A stretch of DNA of 30,666 nucleotides from CAYLZO01 sp964387775 (GTDB lineage: Bacteria; Chloroflexota; Anaerolineae; JAAYZQ01). The notes below the pieces were generated by a model. That model made no database searches. It was not told the origin of the DNA and was given only the letters and a program-made list of their open reading frames with translations. This document shows positions 7,358 to 15,119 of this stretch, one piece after another (position 1 is the first letter of the stretch; every line of letters begins with the position of its first letter). Both the position numbers and the translations under genes were made by a program. Where the stretch lies: contig CAYLZO010000029.1 in the NCBI GenBank assembly GCA_964387775.1, forward strand, positions 1 to 30,666, in the 5' to 3' direction.

Positions 7358-7657
7358 TCAGGGGCTGTTCCTCATGATGAGCGGCAGGTAGGTAACCCGG
7401 TACGATCCCCCCCCGACGCCCCAGAACCCCCCGCCCACGCGGTAGTTGTCGCCGGTGGGAGCGGGGCCACCGAGGGTTTGGCCAATGGTGCTGTGAACCA
7501 CATAGTTGGCCGAGTCGGCTGTCTGCCCGCCCCCGGCCACCACGTGCCACTCCAGGTTGTAGTTGTCCGAGATTTGAGCCACGGCACTTCCACCGAGGCT
7601 CAGGATGACCAGCAACAGCAGGAGGGCCGATACCACGACTATTCTTTTTCGATTCAT
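7358..7657 (-). CDS. Small secreted protein with YLPLIMR tail
   Basis: 99 residues. Residues 1-27 form a clear signal peptide (basic start, long Leu/Val core, SAVAQ cleavage region). The mature part (NYNLEWHVVAGGG to GGGFWGVGGG) matches a recurrent pattern in Chloroflexota and other environmental bacteria, in which a short glycine-rich domain reports an S/T-IGQ segment and ends in GGFWG. The last ten residues are YLPLIMRNSP, like the tail of the 5130-7058 protein. I chose ATG 7657 because AGGAGG lies 6 nt upstream; the 11-codon longer frame lacks a site and would disrupt the signal peptide. Only 10 nt separate it from the stop of the upstream surface-protein gene, so the two are probably one operon. 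Its function is unknown. Confidence 0.85.
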   Translation of the reverse strand: MNRKRIVVVSALLLLLVILSLGGSAVAQISDNYNLEWHVVAGGGQTADSANYVVHSTIGQTLGGPAPTGDNYRVGGGFWGVGGGSYRVTYLPLIMRNSP

Positions 7658-7667
7658 CGCATCCCTC

Positions 7668-9110
7668 CTAGTGCAGCGTGACAAAGACATAGATCTGGTC
7701 GCGCTCGGCCGCCAGCGGTTCTAGCGCCTTGCCAAAGACCGTGCCGGGCGCCGGCTGGGCCTCGAGCATCCTGGCCGCGTACCCGGCCAGGCCGGCGCTG
7801 GACAGCAGGTCGCCGGGCTGGATGGCCCCTTCCAGGGCGCTGGCCTTGACCTTGGCCGGCCCCTGCACCACCAGCAGCAGGTGCTCGCCGGGCGCAACCG
7901 GGCCGTCGAGGGTCACCTCCTGGGGCTCGCTGCCCGTCGCGGACCGATCGCCTTCCCGTACCGTCTCGACGTTGAAGCGGCGATAGACGACGCCGGCCAC
8001 GGCCGGGCTGTTGGCCTCGTCGGCCCGGGCCACCTGGATGATCAGCGGCCCGCTGGCGTCTTCCGGTTCGACGACGCCGGCAAAGACCACGACGTCGCCC
8101 GGCTCCAGCGGTCCGTCGCCGCCGTTCTGGGCGACCTGCATAATGGCCCCCGACAGGTTGTAGTTGAGCGAGTAGAGGTTGTCGTAGGTGAACAGGCCAT
8201 AGTTGTTATCCGCCTTCCAGGTGTTGCCCTCGACGCCATAGTAGCTGTTGCTCGAACCGTACACGCCCGAGAGCGTGTTGCTCCAGCCAGAGACGCCATC
8301 GCCGCCGTCGCTGGAGCCGGAGACGCCGTTCGCGTCTCCGATGCCGCGCACGCCGGCCACCGTGCCCTCGCCGCGCACGCCATAGTTGCCCGTGCTGACG
8401 CCATAGACGCCGTAGCCCATATTCGAGGTAAAGTAGCCGCCGTGGTCCCAGTGGTGGCTGCCGTTGGTGTTCACCCGGATGCCATAGCCCTCGTTGCTCT
8501 GAAAGACGCCGGCGGTCTTGGTGTTGCTGCTGGCGACCAGGGCGTTGCCGGTGTCGCTGTAGCCTCGCAGCCCGTAGCCGCCCGTCGAGTTGCCATAGAC
8601 CGCGCTGCCGGTGGCCGCCGCGCCCCAGATGGCGCTGCCTGTGGCAAAAGAGTTGGTATTGGTAGCCCGAAAGATCCAGTTGCTGGAGGCATCTGCGATC
8701 ATTTCGGCGCCGGGGCGCAGGTTGAGGGCGTAGGGCACCGGGACCAGCTCCTGCCGGGGGGAGAGCCAGTCGCCGTCGACCCAGATGCGCAGCCACAGGC
8801 CCTGCCCGTCAAAGTGCCAGGCGTCCACGTTCAGGTCGGTGCTAAAGTTGCCGTTGTTCACTTCCACGTTAAAGGTGCCGCTGTCCCAGAGCAAGTTGCC
8901 GCTCGACGCGGCGTCGTAGAGCTGGAAACGCATGGGGAATGTGCCGTCGAGGGGGTTGCCCAGGGTATCGGTCAGCCGACCCTGGTAGTTGATCTTGCTC
9001 GCCACCGTGGCCTGGGGGGCAGTCACTCCGGGCAGCGCCGCCGCACCCCCCGTCGCCAGCACCAGCACGGCGACGACGATCACGCCAATCCATAACCTTC
9101 GGGTGTTCAT
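7668..9110 (-). CDS. Surface protein with intein-free VYG-repeat shaft
   Basis: 480 residues. A signal peptide or anchor spans residues 1-27. Then comes the widespread INYQGRLTD module (about 38-130), with GNPLDGTFPMRFQLYD and a WLRIWVDG strand, found at the start of many bacterial surface and fibre-like proteins. The middle (about 150-320) is a run of loose Gly-Val-Tyr-Gly / Gly-Tyr-Gly-Val repeats suggesting a beta-helical or fibrous shaft. The C-terminal 150 residues (GDVVVFAGV, VAGVVYRRF, PGDLLSSAGLAGYA, ending VFVTLH) resemble end domains of such proteins. I set the start at ATG 9110, where GAGGAGGG lies about 6 nt upstream; a longer open frame extends back but has no support. No LPLI-type tail is present. 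The exact role is unknown; adhesion or envelope structure is likely. Confidence 0.85.
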   Translation of the reverse strand: MNTRRLWIGVIVVAVLVLATGGAAALPGVTAPQATVASKINYQGRLTDTLGNPLDGTFPMRFQLYDAASSGNLLWDSGTFNVEVNNGNFSTDLNVDAWHFDGQGLWLRIWVDGDWLSPRQELVPVPYALNLRPGAEMIADASSNWIFRATNTNSFATGSAIWGAAATGSAVYGNSTGGYGLRGYSDTGNALVASSNTKTAGVFQSNEGYGIRVNTNGSHHWDHGGYFTSNMGYGVYGVSTGNYGVRGEGTVAGVRGIGDANGVSGSSDGGDGVSGWSNTLSGVYGSSNSYYGVEGNTWKADNNYGLFTYDNLYSLNYNLSGAIMQVAQNGGDGPLEPGDVVVFAGVVEPEDASGPLIIQVARADEANSPAVAGVVYRRFNVETVREGDRSATGSEPQEVTLDGPVAPGEHLLLVVQGPAKVKASALEGAIQPGDLLSSAGLAGYAARMLEAQPAPGTVFGKALEPLAAERDQIYVFVTLH

Positions 9111-9219
9111 CGTTTCCCTCCTCATAGGGTCTCGGAATCGGATAAAACTTGATTCTGTCCGCCACAGGACATCACGTCTGTCTCTTGCCCGATAGCCTGC
9201 CTCCTTTCTCCAAACGCTT

Positions 9220-11430
9220 TCACGGCGCCCCGCCCAACTCTTCCTGGAGCGCCCGGACGGCGGGATGGTCTGGGTCAAGGGCCAGCGCCTGCTGCAAAGC
9301 CGACTCGGCGGCCTCTCGCTGGCCCAAGAGCGAGTAACCTCGGGCCAGCCCCACGTAGGCCGGGACCAGTCCCGACTCCCAGCGGACGGCCTGTCGGTAC
9401 GCATCCACGGCAGCTTTGACGTGGCCCTGGGCCAACTCGGCGTCACCCAGGTGGCGCCAGGCGTAGCCGTCGGTGGCGTCCAGGTCCACGGCCTGCCGAA
9501 AGCGGGCAGCGGCCCCGGCCAGATCGCCCGCTTCGAGGTGGACCAGGCCCCAGCCGGTGTAGAGGATGGCGTGGTTGGGGGCCAGCGCCGTCGCCTGGCG
9601 GTAGGCGTCGTGGGCCAGGGGCAGCTTGGCCGGGTCCCAGCGGATGCCCCACACGCCGTATAGCTCGCCCAGGGCGGCCCAGGTGCGATGGTCGCCGGGT
9701 CGTAGGTCGCGGGCGGCCAGCAGCGCCGCTTCGGCCCGCCCCAGCCAGGGGTCAGGCCCGCGGTTGACGGCCCGTTGGAGATAGGCCCAGCTCAGGGCCT
9801 GATGGTGCACCGGCTCGAAGGGCCACAGATGCACGGCTCGCTCTTGGGCGTCGATGGCGCCGGGCCAGTCGCCGGCGATGGCCTGCCGGTCGCCGGTTTG
9901 CGCCGCCACGTCGGCGGCGAGGGGCCGGAGGTTGAACTGGACGATGGCGGCCACGACACCCGCCAGCAGCAGCGCTGCGCCCAGCCGGTGGAGCAAGCGC
10001 TCTCTCTTTGGGATAGGGTTGGGCGTGAGTCGATCTCTCCCTCCCCCCGGCCCTCTCCCCCAAGGGAGGGGGAGCCGCTCCCCTCCCCTGGGGGAGGGGC
10101 TGGGGGAGGGGGGGACGTTGTCCACGTCAACCCTCCCCGCCAGAGCCGCTACTATCGCCATCAGCAACCACGTCGCCGCCGCCGTAGCCGTCACGTCGAA
10201 ACTCACCAGGTTGCCGGCGACGTTGCCCGCCACCGCCGCCAGGCAGGCCGCCACCAGCAGCCGCCACTGGCCGGAGCGGGTCCTCAGCACCCGGCTGCCG
10301 ACCAGGAAAAAAGCGCCCAGCAGGGCCAGCCCGGCCAGCAGGCCCAGCAGGCCCGTCGTCGCCGCCCAGTCGAGCAAGAGATTGTGGGCGCGGTCCACGG
10401 CCAGGCCCCGGCCCTGGTAGTAAACCAGTTCGGGCGGATAGACGCGGGGGAAAACCAGCCCCAGCGCGTCGGGGCCGTGGCCCAGCAGGGGACGCTGGCC
10501 GATGAGATCGAGGGTGGCCTGCCAGATGGTGAGCCGGGCGGCTTCCGACCCACCCTCGCGGCCGAGCCACAGCGCGCCCGCCAGCCCGCCGAGCGTTGCG
10601 GCGAGTCCCAGGGCGACGGCCGCCCACCGCCACCTTCTCGCCAGACGCGGCCAGAGCCAGAGCAGGCCAAAGGCGGCCAGGGCCACCGCCGCCGCCAGCC
10701 AGGCGCCCCGGGCGCGGGTGAGAGCGATCACGAGCAACTCGCCCAGCAAAAGGCCGGCCGCGGCCAGGCGCTGCCATTGGCGGGATGCCAGCAGGGTCAA
10801 GGCCGCCGTCAGCGGCAGGAGCAGGGCCAGGTAGGCGCCCAAAAAGTTCGAGCGGCCCAGCGTGGCAAAGACGGGCGAGCGGGCGTCGGTCATGAGGTCG
10901 AGGGGCTGCCAGCCGAGGGCCTGGGCCAGCCCCAGAGCGACCAGCGGCGCGCCGCTGACGGCCATCGCCGCCACCAGCCGCCGCGCCCGCTCGACGGTCC
11001 GCAGCCGGGCGGCGACCACCAGGAAGAGGAGGAGGTAGCCGAGTTGGGTGAGCAGGCCCTGGGCGCGCTCGTAGCTGCCCCACAGGCTGAGGCCCCGGTC
11101 GGCGGCCAGGAGGGTGGCCACGGTTTGCGCCGCAGCGAGGGCCAGCGCGGGCCAGAGCAGGGGGTTGCATCGCAGTGCTCGCTGGGGCGGGTGCCCTCCC
11201 CCCGGTCGGAGCAGGGCGTGGGCCAGCCACAGCCCGGCCAGGAGCCAGGCCAGCGTGCGCAGCAGCAGCGCCTTGGGCAGTTCGAAGGGCTGGCGGGCCC
11301 AGAGGTTGACGGCCTGGGGCACGAGGATGGCGACGAGCAGCCAGCCCATCTCCAGGAGCCCGTCGCCCAGGTTGCGCTGCGCGTCGCTATCGGGTATAAT
11401 CATCGCATCACGCTCTGGAGGAGAGATCAT
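9220..11430 (-). CDS. Wzy/O-antigen-ligase-like membrane protein with C-terminal TPRs
   Basis: About 730 residues in two parts. The first 450 residues hold roughly ten to twelve hydrophobic helices with the layout of O-antigen ligase/polymerase (Wzy_C) proteins, including a large loop carrying the GHGPDALGLVFP region. The last about 240 residues are tetratricopeptide repeats (AYRQATALAPNHAILYTGWG and similar). The family assembles or ligates surface polysaccharide, or acts on glycoproteins, at the membrane. A proline/glycine-rich segment (VPPSPSPSPRGGERLPLPWG), encoded by a C-rich dispersed repeat, separates the halves. ATG 11430 and ATG 11403 are both possible starts and neither has a good ribosome site; 11430 overlaps the start codon of the divergent plus-strand gene by two bases. 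Confidence 0.85.
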   Translation of the reverse strand: MISPPERDAMIIPDSDAQRNLGDGLLEMGWLLVAILVPQAVNLWARQPFELPKALLLRTLAWLLAGLWLAHALLRPGGGHPPQRALRCNPLLWPALALAAAQTVATLLAADRGLSLWGSYERAQGLLTQLGYLLLFLVVAARLRTVERARRLVAAMAVSGAPLVALGLAQALGWQPLDLMTDARSPVFATLGRSNFLGAYLALLLPLTAALTLLASRQWQRLAAAGLLLGELLVIALTRARGAWLAAAVALAAFGLLWLWPRLARRWRWAAVALGLAATLGGLAGALWLGREGGSEAARLTIWQATLDLIGQRPLLGHGPDALGLVFPRVYPPELVYYQGRGLAVDRAHNLLLDWAATTGLLGLLAGLALLGAFFLVGSRVLRTRSGQWRLLVAACLAAVAGNVAGNLVSFDVTATAAATWLLMAIVAALAGRVDVDNVPPSPSPSPRGGERLPLPWGRGPGGGRDRLTPNPIPKRERLLHRLGAALLLAGVVAAIVQFNLRPLAADVAAQTGDRQAIAGDWPGAIDAQERAVHLWPFEPVHHQALSWAYLQRAVNRGPDPWLGRAEAALLAARDLRPGDHRTWAALGELYGVWGIRWDPAKLPLAHDAYRQATALAPNHAILYTGWGLVHLEAGDLAGAAARFRQAVDLDATDGYAWRHLGDAELAQGHVKAAVDAYRQAVRWESGLVPAYVGLARGYSLLGQREAAESALQQALALDPDHPAVRALQEELGGAP
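10035..10115. repeat. C/G-rich dispersed-type repeat inside the Wzy-like gene
   Basis: Alternating blocks of CCCTCTCCCCC and GGGAGGGGGAG type with internal dyad symmetry. On the minus strand it is read in frame as the Ser/Pro/Gly/Arg-rich linker between the membrane and TPR halves. This matches a kind of intergenic repeat common in related genomes (from memory). Confidence 0.7.
11372..11400 (+). promoter_or_regulatory. Predicted promoter for the 11429 gene
   Basis: -35 TTGCGC (11372-11377), 17-bp spacer, and perfect -10 TATAAT (11395-11400). There is no TGn extension. It lies inside the first codons of the divergent Wzy-like gene. The start would be near 11407, about 22 nt before the ATG. 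Confidence 0.6.
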
Positions 11431-11995
11431 GTTTCGACCGCGCCGTCCCTTTCGCCCAAGACCGCCACGCCGCCCCCCGCACCGCCCGCCTCCGCTGCCG
11501 CCGGCGGTCCTCGAGGCCGAGCGCCTGATGCGCGACGGCCAATTCGCCTCGGCAGCCGCCCGTTTCGAGGGCCTGGCGCAGAAGGCCAGGGAGCGGGCCA
11601 GGCCCGGGGCGGCGGCCCATCTCTATCTCCGGGCGGCCCGCTGCTACGTCGAGGTCGATGACGTCGAGCGCGCTGACGCTTGCGCCGAACGGGCCATCCA
11701 CCTCTTTATCGAGGCCCGCCAGCCGGCCCGCGTGCGCCAGGTGCTGCCCCGCGTGCTCGCTGCCCTGGAGCGCCACGGCCGTCACGCCGACGCCGAGCGC
11801 CTGCGCCGCGAGGTCGAAGAGGCGTTTCAGGGGATGGAAGCCCTGCCGGGCCGCACGCCGCCCGCTGCCCAGCGAGGCCAGTTGCCGGCCAAGTGCCCGA
11901 GCTGCGGCGGCCCCCTCAAGCCCGACGAGGTGGCCTGGTCCGATCCCCACACCGCTGAGTGTCCTTATTGCGGCAGCGTCGTCAAAGCGGAGTAG
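11429..11995 (+). CDS. Hypothetical helical-repeat protein with C-terminal zinc ribbon
   Basis: 188 residues. Residues 1-25 are Arg/Pro-rich. Residues about 26-135 are Ala/Arg/Glu-rich helices of TPR-like character (AERLMRDGQFASAAARFEGL, then HLYLRAARCYVEVDD). The C-terminus carries two CxxC pairs (CPSCGG and CPYCG), a zinc-ribbon or rubredoxin-knuckle type fold. The start is ATG 11429, where GGAGGAGA lies 5 nt upstream and a promoter at 11372-11400; the longer open frame upstream is antisense to the neighbour. I do not recognise a named family. It is the only plus-strand gene between 2.3 kb and the right edge. Confidence 0.8.
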   Translation: MFRPRRPFRPRPPRRPPHRPPPLPPAVLEAERLMRDGQFASAAARFEGLAQKARERARPGAAAHLYLRAARCYVEVDDVERADACAERAIHLFIEARQPARVRQVLPRVLAALERHGRHADAERLRREVEEAFQGMEALPGRTPPAAQRGQLPAKCPSCGGPLKPDEVAWSDPHTAECPYCGSVVKAE

Positions 11996-12101
11996 TTCCT
12001 TTCCGGTCCGGCTCTATTTTACCACAAAAACCCGGTGCCGTCACCTGAAATCGCGGCTTGCCCCAAACCCCAAAGGTCTGCCGTTGAGGTGACATAAAAT
12101 A

Positions 12102-12125
12102 GGCCCGTGTCCTTCGACACGGACC
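12102..12125 (-). terminator. Intrinsic terminator after nrdJ
   Basis: 7-bp perfect stem (12105-12111 and 12116-12122) with a 4-nt loop, two further pairs outside one mismatch, followed on the minus strand by CCTATTTTATG. It lies 34 nt past the nrdJ stop. The remaining gap 11996-12158 shows nothing else. Confidence 0.65.
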
Positions 12126-12158
12126 TGTCGGCGTCTGAACGGATGGGAAAGCGGCCGA

Positions 12159-15065
12159 TCAGCACTCGCTGTAGCCGCAGTTCACGCACTTGCGGCAGCC
12201 CTCCATGGCCACGACGGCCGCCTGCCCGCAGTCGGGGCAGAGGTCGGCCTTGGGGCTCTTGGACAGGGTCGCAGCGGATGGAATGGGCAGGGGCAGTTGC
12301 TCGGGTGGCTGCTCGGCCTCGACGAGGGCCAGGTAGCGGGCCAGCACCTGGGCGATGGCGTCGGGCAGGGAGCGGACGCGGTTGGGGCCAAAGCCCATGG
12401 GCCGCCCGCCGCCGATGCCGGCCAGTTGGTCGATGACCTCGGTCAGCCGCTCGCGGGTCGAGAGGGGGGAGGGCATGCGCAGGGCCAGGCTGATGAGCCG
12501 GCCGATAGCCTCGGCCACGGCGGCGGTGTCCGATCCGGCCTTGCCCACGTTGGCAAAGACCTCAAAGGGGTCGTGGTCGCCGTTCTCGTTGATGGTGATG
12601 TAGGCCGTGCCCAGGGGCGAGGGCGTGCGGTAGGTGGTGCCGTGCAGCTCCGTGGGCCGCGGCTTGCGGGGCACGACCTCGTAGCCGTTGCCCTCCTTCG
12701 CCGCCCTCGTCTTTTGCGTCTCCAGCACGACCTTCTCGCGGGAGCCGGTGACGTACACGGTCAGGCCCTTGCAGCCCAGGCGCCAGGCCAGGTGGTAGGC
12801 GCGGGCCACATCGTCGGGCGTGGCTTCCTCGGGAAAGTTGATCGTCTTGGAGATGCTGTTGTCGACGAAAGCCTGGATGGCGGCTTGCATGCGGACGTGC
12901 TCCTCGGCCGGGAGGTCGTTGGCCACGACAAAGGCACGGCGGATCTCTTCGGGCACCTCGTCGATGGCCTGGCAACTGCCCGTCACCGTGACCTGCTGGG
13001 TGATGCGCTGCCGGGTCTCTTTGTCGAGGCCGGCTTGCTCCAGGGCCTGCAGGAACAGCGGGCTGGTGTAGGTCAATTCTACGTCCTGGTCGCCATCCTT
13101 GAAATGGCGGACGTAGGCCAGGGCAAAGGCCGGCTCGCAGCCATAAGCCTCGCAGCCCGAAACGGTGGCGATGGTGCCGGTGGGCGCCACGGTTGTGGTC
13201 GCCGCGTTGCGGATGCCGTGGGCGCGGATGCCGCGCACGATCTCGCCCCAGTCGAGGTCGGGCCGGCCAAAGTCGTGGGCGTAGGGCGTCACGGGCGACG
13301 GCGGTCGCCACTTGAGCGCCTCGGGGTCATCACCTTCGATGATGCCATAGAGGCTGCCCTCGATGACGGGGAAGGGGCCCCGGGTCTCGGCCAGCTTGAC
13401 GCTGGTGCGCATGGCGTGAAAGCGGACGAATTCCATCACCTGGGCGGCAAACTCTTCGCCCTCGGGGCTGCCGTAGCGGATGCCGGCCCGGAACATCAGG
13501 TCGCCCAGGCCCATGATGCCCAGGCCGATGCGCCGCGCCCGGAGAGCGGCTTCTTCGATCTCGGGCACGGCGGGCACGTACTGGTTGGCGTCCACCACGT
13601 TGTCGAGAAAGTGGGTGGCCCGCTCGACGGTTTCCCGTAGCTTGGGCCAGTCCACCCCGCCCTCCGGGGTCATGTGCTTCGCCAGGTTGACCGAGCCGAG
13701 GCAGCAGTTCTCGTAGGGGCCCAGAAACTGCTCGCCACAGCCTCGCGAAACATATCCGTCGGTGATCCAGGTGTCCGTTTCTGGCTCATAGAGGTCATAG
13801 ACAGTTTCGATACCATCTGGTGTTATGGAGAGAACGCGGGCACTTGTTTCGTCTGCTCTGACAACTAACTCCGGGGCTGCAGGCATAGGCACGGGCCGCA
13901 AGACACGCACCTCAGCTCCAGCCTGAAGAGAATCGAGGCGGCGTGGGTGAAACTGGCCCGTGTGTGAGTTGCGCACGTGAAACTGGTGCGATGCTGTTGC
14001 TCGCACTGCCCCACCATCAGAAAATCGCACAAGGTAGACCGGCATAGCATGGTTGACTTCAACTTTGGCTACTTGTTTGATACCATGAATGGTAAAGATT
14101 TCGTTGCCTTTTTGGATTTCAGCGGCTTTCCGCCATCCCTGGGGAGAGGCGACCAATGTGTCGCCCGTCACGCACGGATTCGTGGCCTCCAAATCATAGA
14201 GGTGCGACACCGGATTGCTGCGGTTGGCCGCGTCGAGAAAGAGGATGCCCGGCTCGCCGTTGCGATGGGCGTGCTTGACGATCTCGTCGAATACCTGCCG
14301 GGCGCGGAGCCGCTGCCAGACCTCGCCGTCCTGGGGGTTGATCAGGTCGTATTCCTCGTCGGCCTCGACGGCGCGCATAAATTCATCGGTGATGCCCACC
14401 GAGATGTTGAAATTGGTGATGTCGCCCTCGGCGCCCTTGCAGCGGATGAAATCGAGGATGTCGGGGTGGTCGACGCGGAGGACGCTCATATTGGCCCCAC
14501 GCCGGCTCCCGCCTTGCGCGATCTCGCCAAATGCCTTGTCGTACACCCGCAAAAAGCCCACCGGCCCGGTGGCGACGCCCTTGCTGGTGCTGACCCGCGC
14601 CCCCTTCGGCCGCAGCCGCGAGAACGAGAACCCGTTGCCGCCGCCCGTCTGCTGGATCAGGGCCGCGACGCGCAGCGTGGAAAAGATGCCGGCCGGGTCG
14701 CGGCCCATGTCGTCCTCGATGGGCAGCACGAAACAGGCGGCGAGCTGGCCCAGGGGTGTGCCCGCCCCGGTGAACGTGGGCGAGTTGGGCATGAAGCGAA
14801 AGTCGGTCAGCATGTCGTAGAAGGCGTGGGCTGTTTCCGACGTCTGTTCCGCATCGGCGTATTCGGCGTCAGGGGCGGCGATGGTGCGGGCCACGCGCCA
14901 GAACATCTGGGCCGGCGTCTCGGCCGGCTGGCCGTCGCTGCCGCGCAGCAGGTAGCGCTTGCGCAGCACGGTCAGCGCGTTGTCGCTGAGGGGGATCTCT
15001 GGGTCCAGGTCAGCCGGGACCGTGTCTATGATTTGTGGTGTACGATCATCCAATTGTTCGAGCAT
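12159..15065 (-). CDS. nrdJ: Adenosylcobalamin-dependent (class II) ribonucleotide reductase, intein-interrupted
   Basis: 968 codons; without the intein 823 residues, normal for class II NrdJ. It reduces ribonucleotides to deoxyribonucleotides with a B12-generated radical. Visible features: a substrate-binding N-terminal region (PNSPTFTGAGTPLGQLAACFVLP), effector and barrel segments (QTGGGNGFSFSRLRPKGA, GGSRRGANMSVLRVDHPDI), the active-site motif N-P-C-G-E (the equivalent of Asn437, Cys439, Glu441 in E. coli NrdA), and a C-terminal CxxC / CxxC tail (CPDCG, CRKCVNCG) that supplies reducing thiols or binds zinc. The intein (residues 298-442) splits the active-site motif between Pro and the radical Cys443. 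nrdR lies upstream past a restriction-modification pair. I found no B12 riboswitch or NrdR box in the 54-nt leader. Confidence 0.96.
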   Translation of the reverse strand: MLEQLDDRTPQIIDTVPADLDPEIPLSDNALTVLRKRYLLRGSDGQPAETPAQMFWRVARTIAAPDAEYADAEQTSETAHAFYDMLTDFRFMPNSPTFTGAGTPLGQLAACFVLPIEDDMGRDPAGIFSTLRVAALIQQTGGGNGFSFSRLRPKGARVSTSKGVATGPVGFLRVYDKAFGEIAQGGSRRGANMSVLRVDHPDILDFIRCKGAEGDITNFNISVGITDEFMRAVEADEEYDLINPQDGEVWQRLRARQVFDEIVKHAHRNGEPGILFLDAANRSNPVSHLYDLEATNPCVTGDTLVASPQGWRKAAEIQKGNEIFTIHGIKQVAKVEVNHAMPVYLVRFSDGGAVRATASHQFHVRNSHTGQFHPRRLDSLQAGAEVRVLRPVPMPAAPELVVRADETSARVLSITPDGIETVYDLYEPETDTWITDGYVSRGCGEQFLGPYENCCLGSVNLAKHMTPEGGVDWPKLRETVERATHFLDNVVDANQYVPAVPEIEEAALRARRIGLGIMGLGDLMFRAGIRYGSPEGEEFAAQVMEFVRFHAMRTSVKLAETRGPFPVIEGSLYGIIEGDDPEALKWRPPSPVTPYAHDFGRPDLDWGEIVRGIRAHGIRNAATTTVAPTGTIATVSGCEAYGCEPAFALAYVRHFKDGDQDVELTYTSPLFLQALEQAGLDKETRQRITQQVTVTGSCQAIDEVPEEIRRAFVVANDLPAEEHVRMQAAIQAFVDNSISKTINFPEEATPDDVARAYHLAWRLGCKGLTVYVTGSREKVVLETQKTRAAKEGNGYEVVPRKPRPTELHGTTYRTPSPLGTAYITINENGDHDPFEVFANVGKAGSDTAAVAEAIGRLISLALRMPSPLSTRERLTEVIDQLAGIGGGRPMGFGPNRVRSLPDAIAQVLARYLALVEAEQPPEQLPLPIPSAATLSKSPKADLCPDCGQAAVVAMEGCRKCVNCGYSEC
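13740..14174 (-). mobile_element. Mini-intein in nrdJ with non-canonical C-terminal end
   Basis: 145 codons inserted between TNP and CGEQ of NrdJ. Block A is present (Cys1, then GDTLV), as is block B with the TxxH motif (TASH at intein residues 60-63). Block F is recognisable (VYDLYEPETDTWITDGYV). There is no room for a homing endonuclease. The final residues are Ser-Arg-Gly before the host Cys, where inteins normally end His-Asn. The DNA here is lower in G+C than the flanks: counted 60-nt lines inside at 38, 50, 57 and 63 percent, against 65 percent just outside. Read as a Hint-domain insertion that has lost its endonuclease and, apparently, standard splice residues. Confidence 0.9.
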
Positions 15066-15119
15066 ACTCCATTCCTATTCTTCATTTCCAGTGCTAGCTA
15101 TTGATGCAGTCAAGCCTAA

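Noticed and set aside
9775..11661. Long plus-strand open frame opposite the Wzy-like gene
   Set aside because: It is antisense to a protein with clear membrane and TPR features, and continues out of frame into the 11429 gene.
13740..14174. Homing endonuclease in the intein
   Set aside because: The intein is only 145 residues and has no LAGLIDADG or other nuclease motif.
15066..15119. NrdR box or B12 riboswitch upstream of nrdJ
   Set aside because: The 54-nt gap is too short for a B12 riboswitch and contains no palindrome close to the NrdR-box consensus. A TTGACT is present but no fitting -10.
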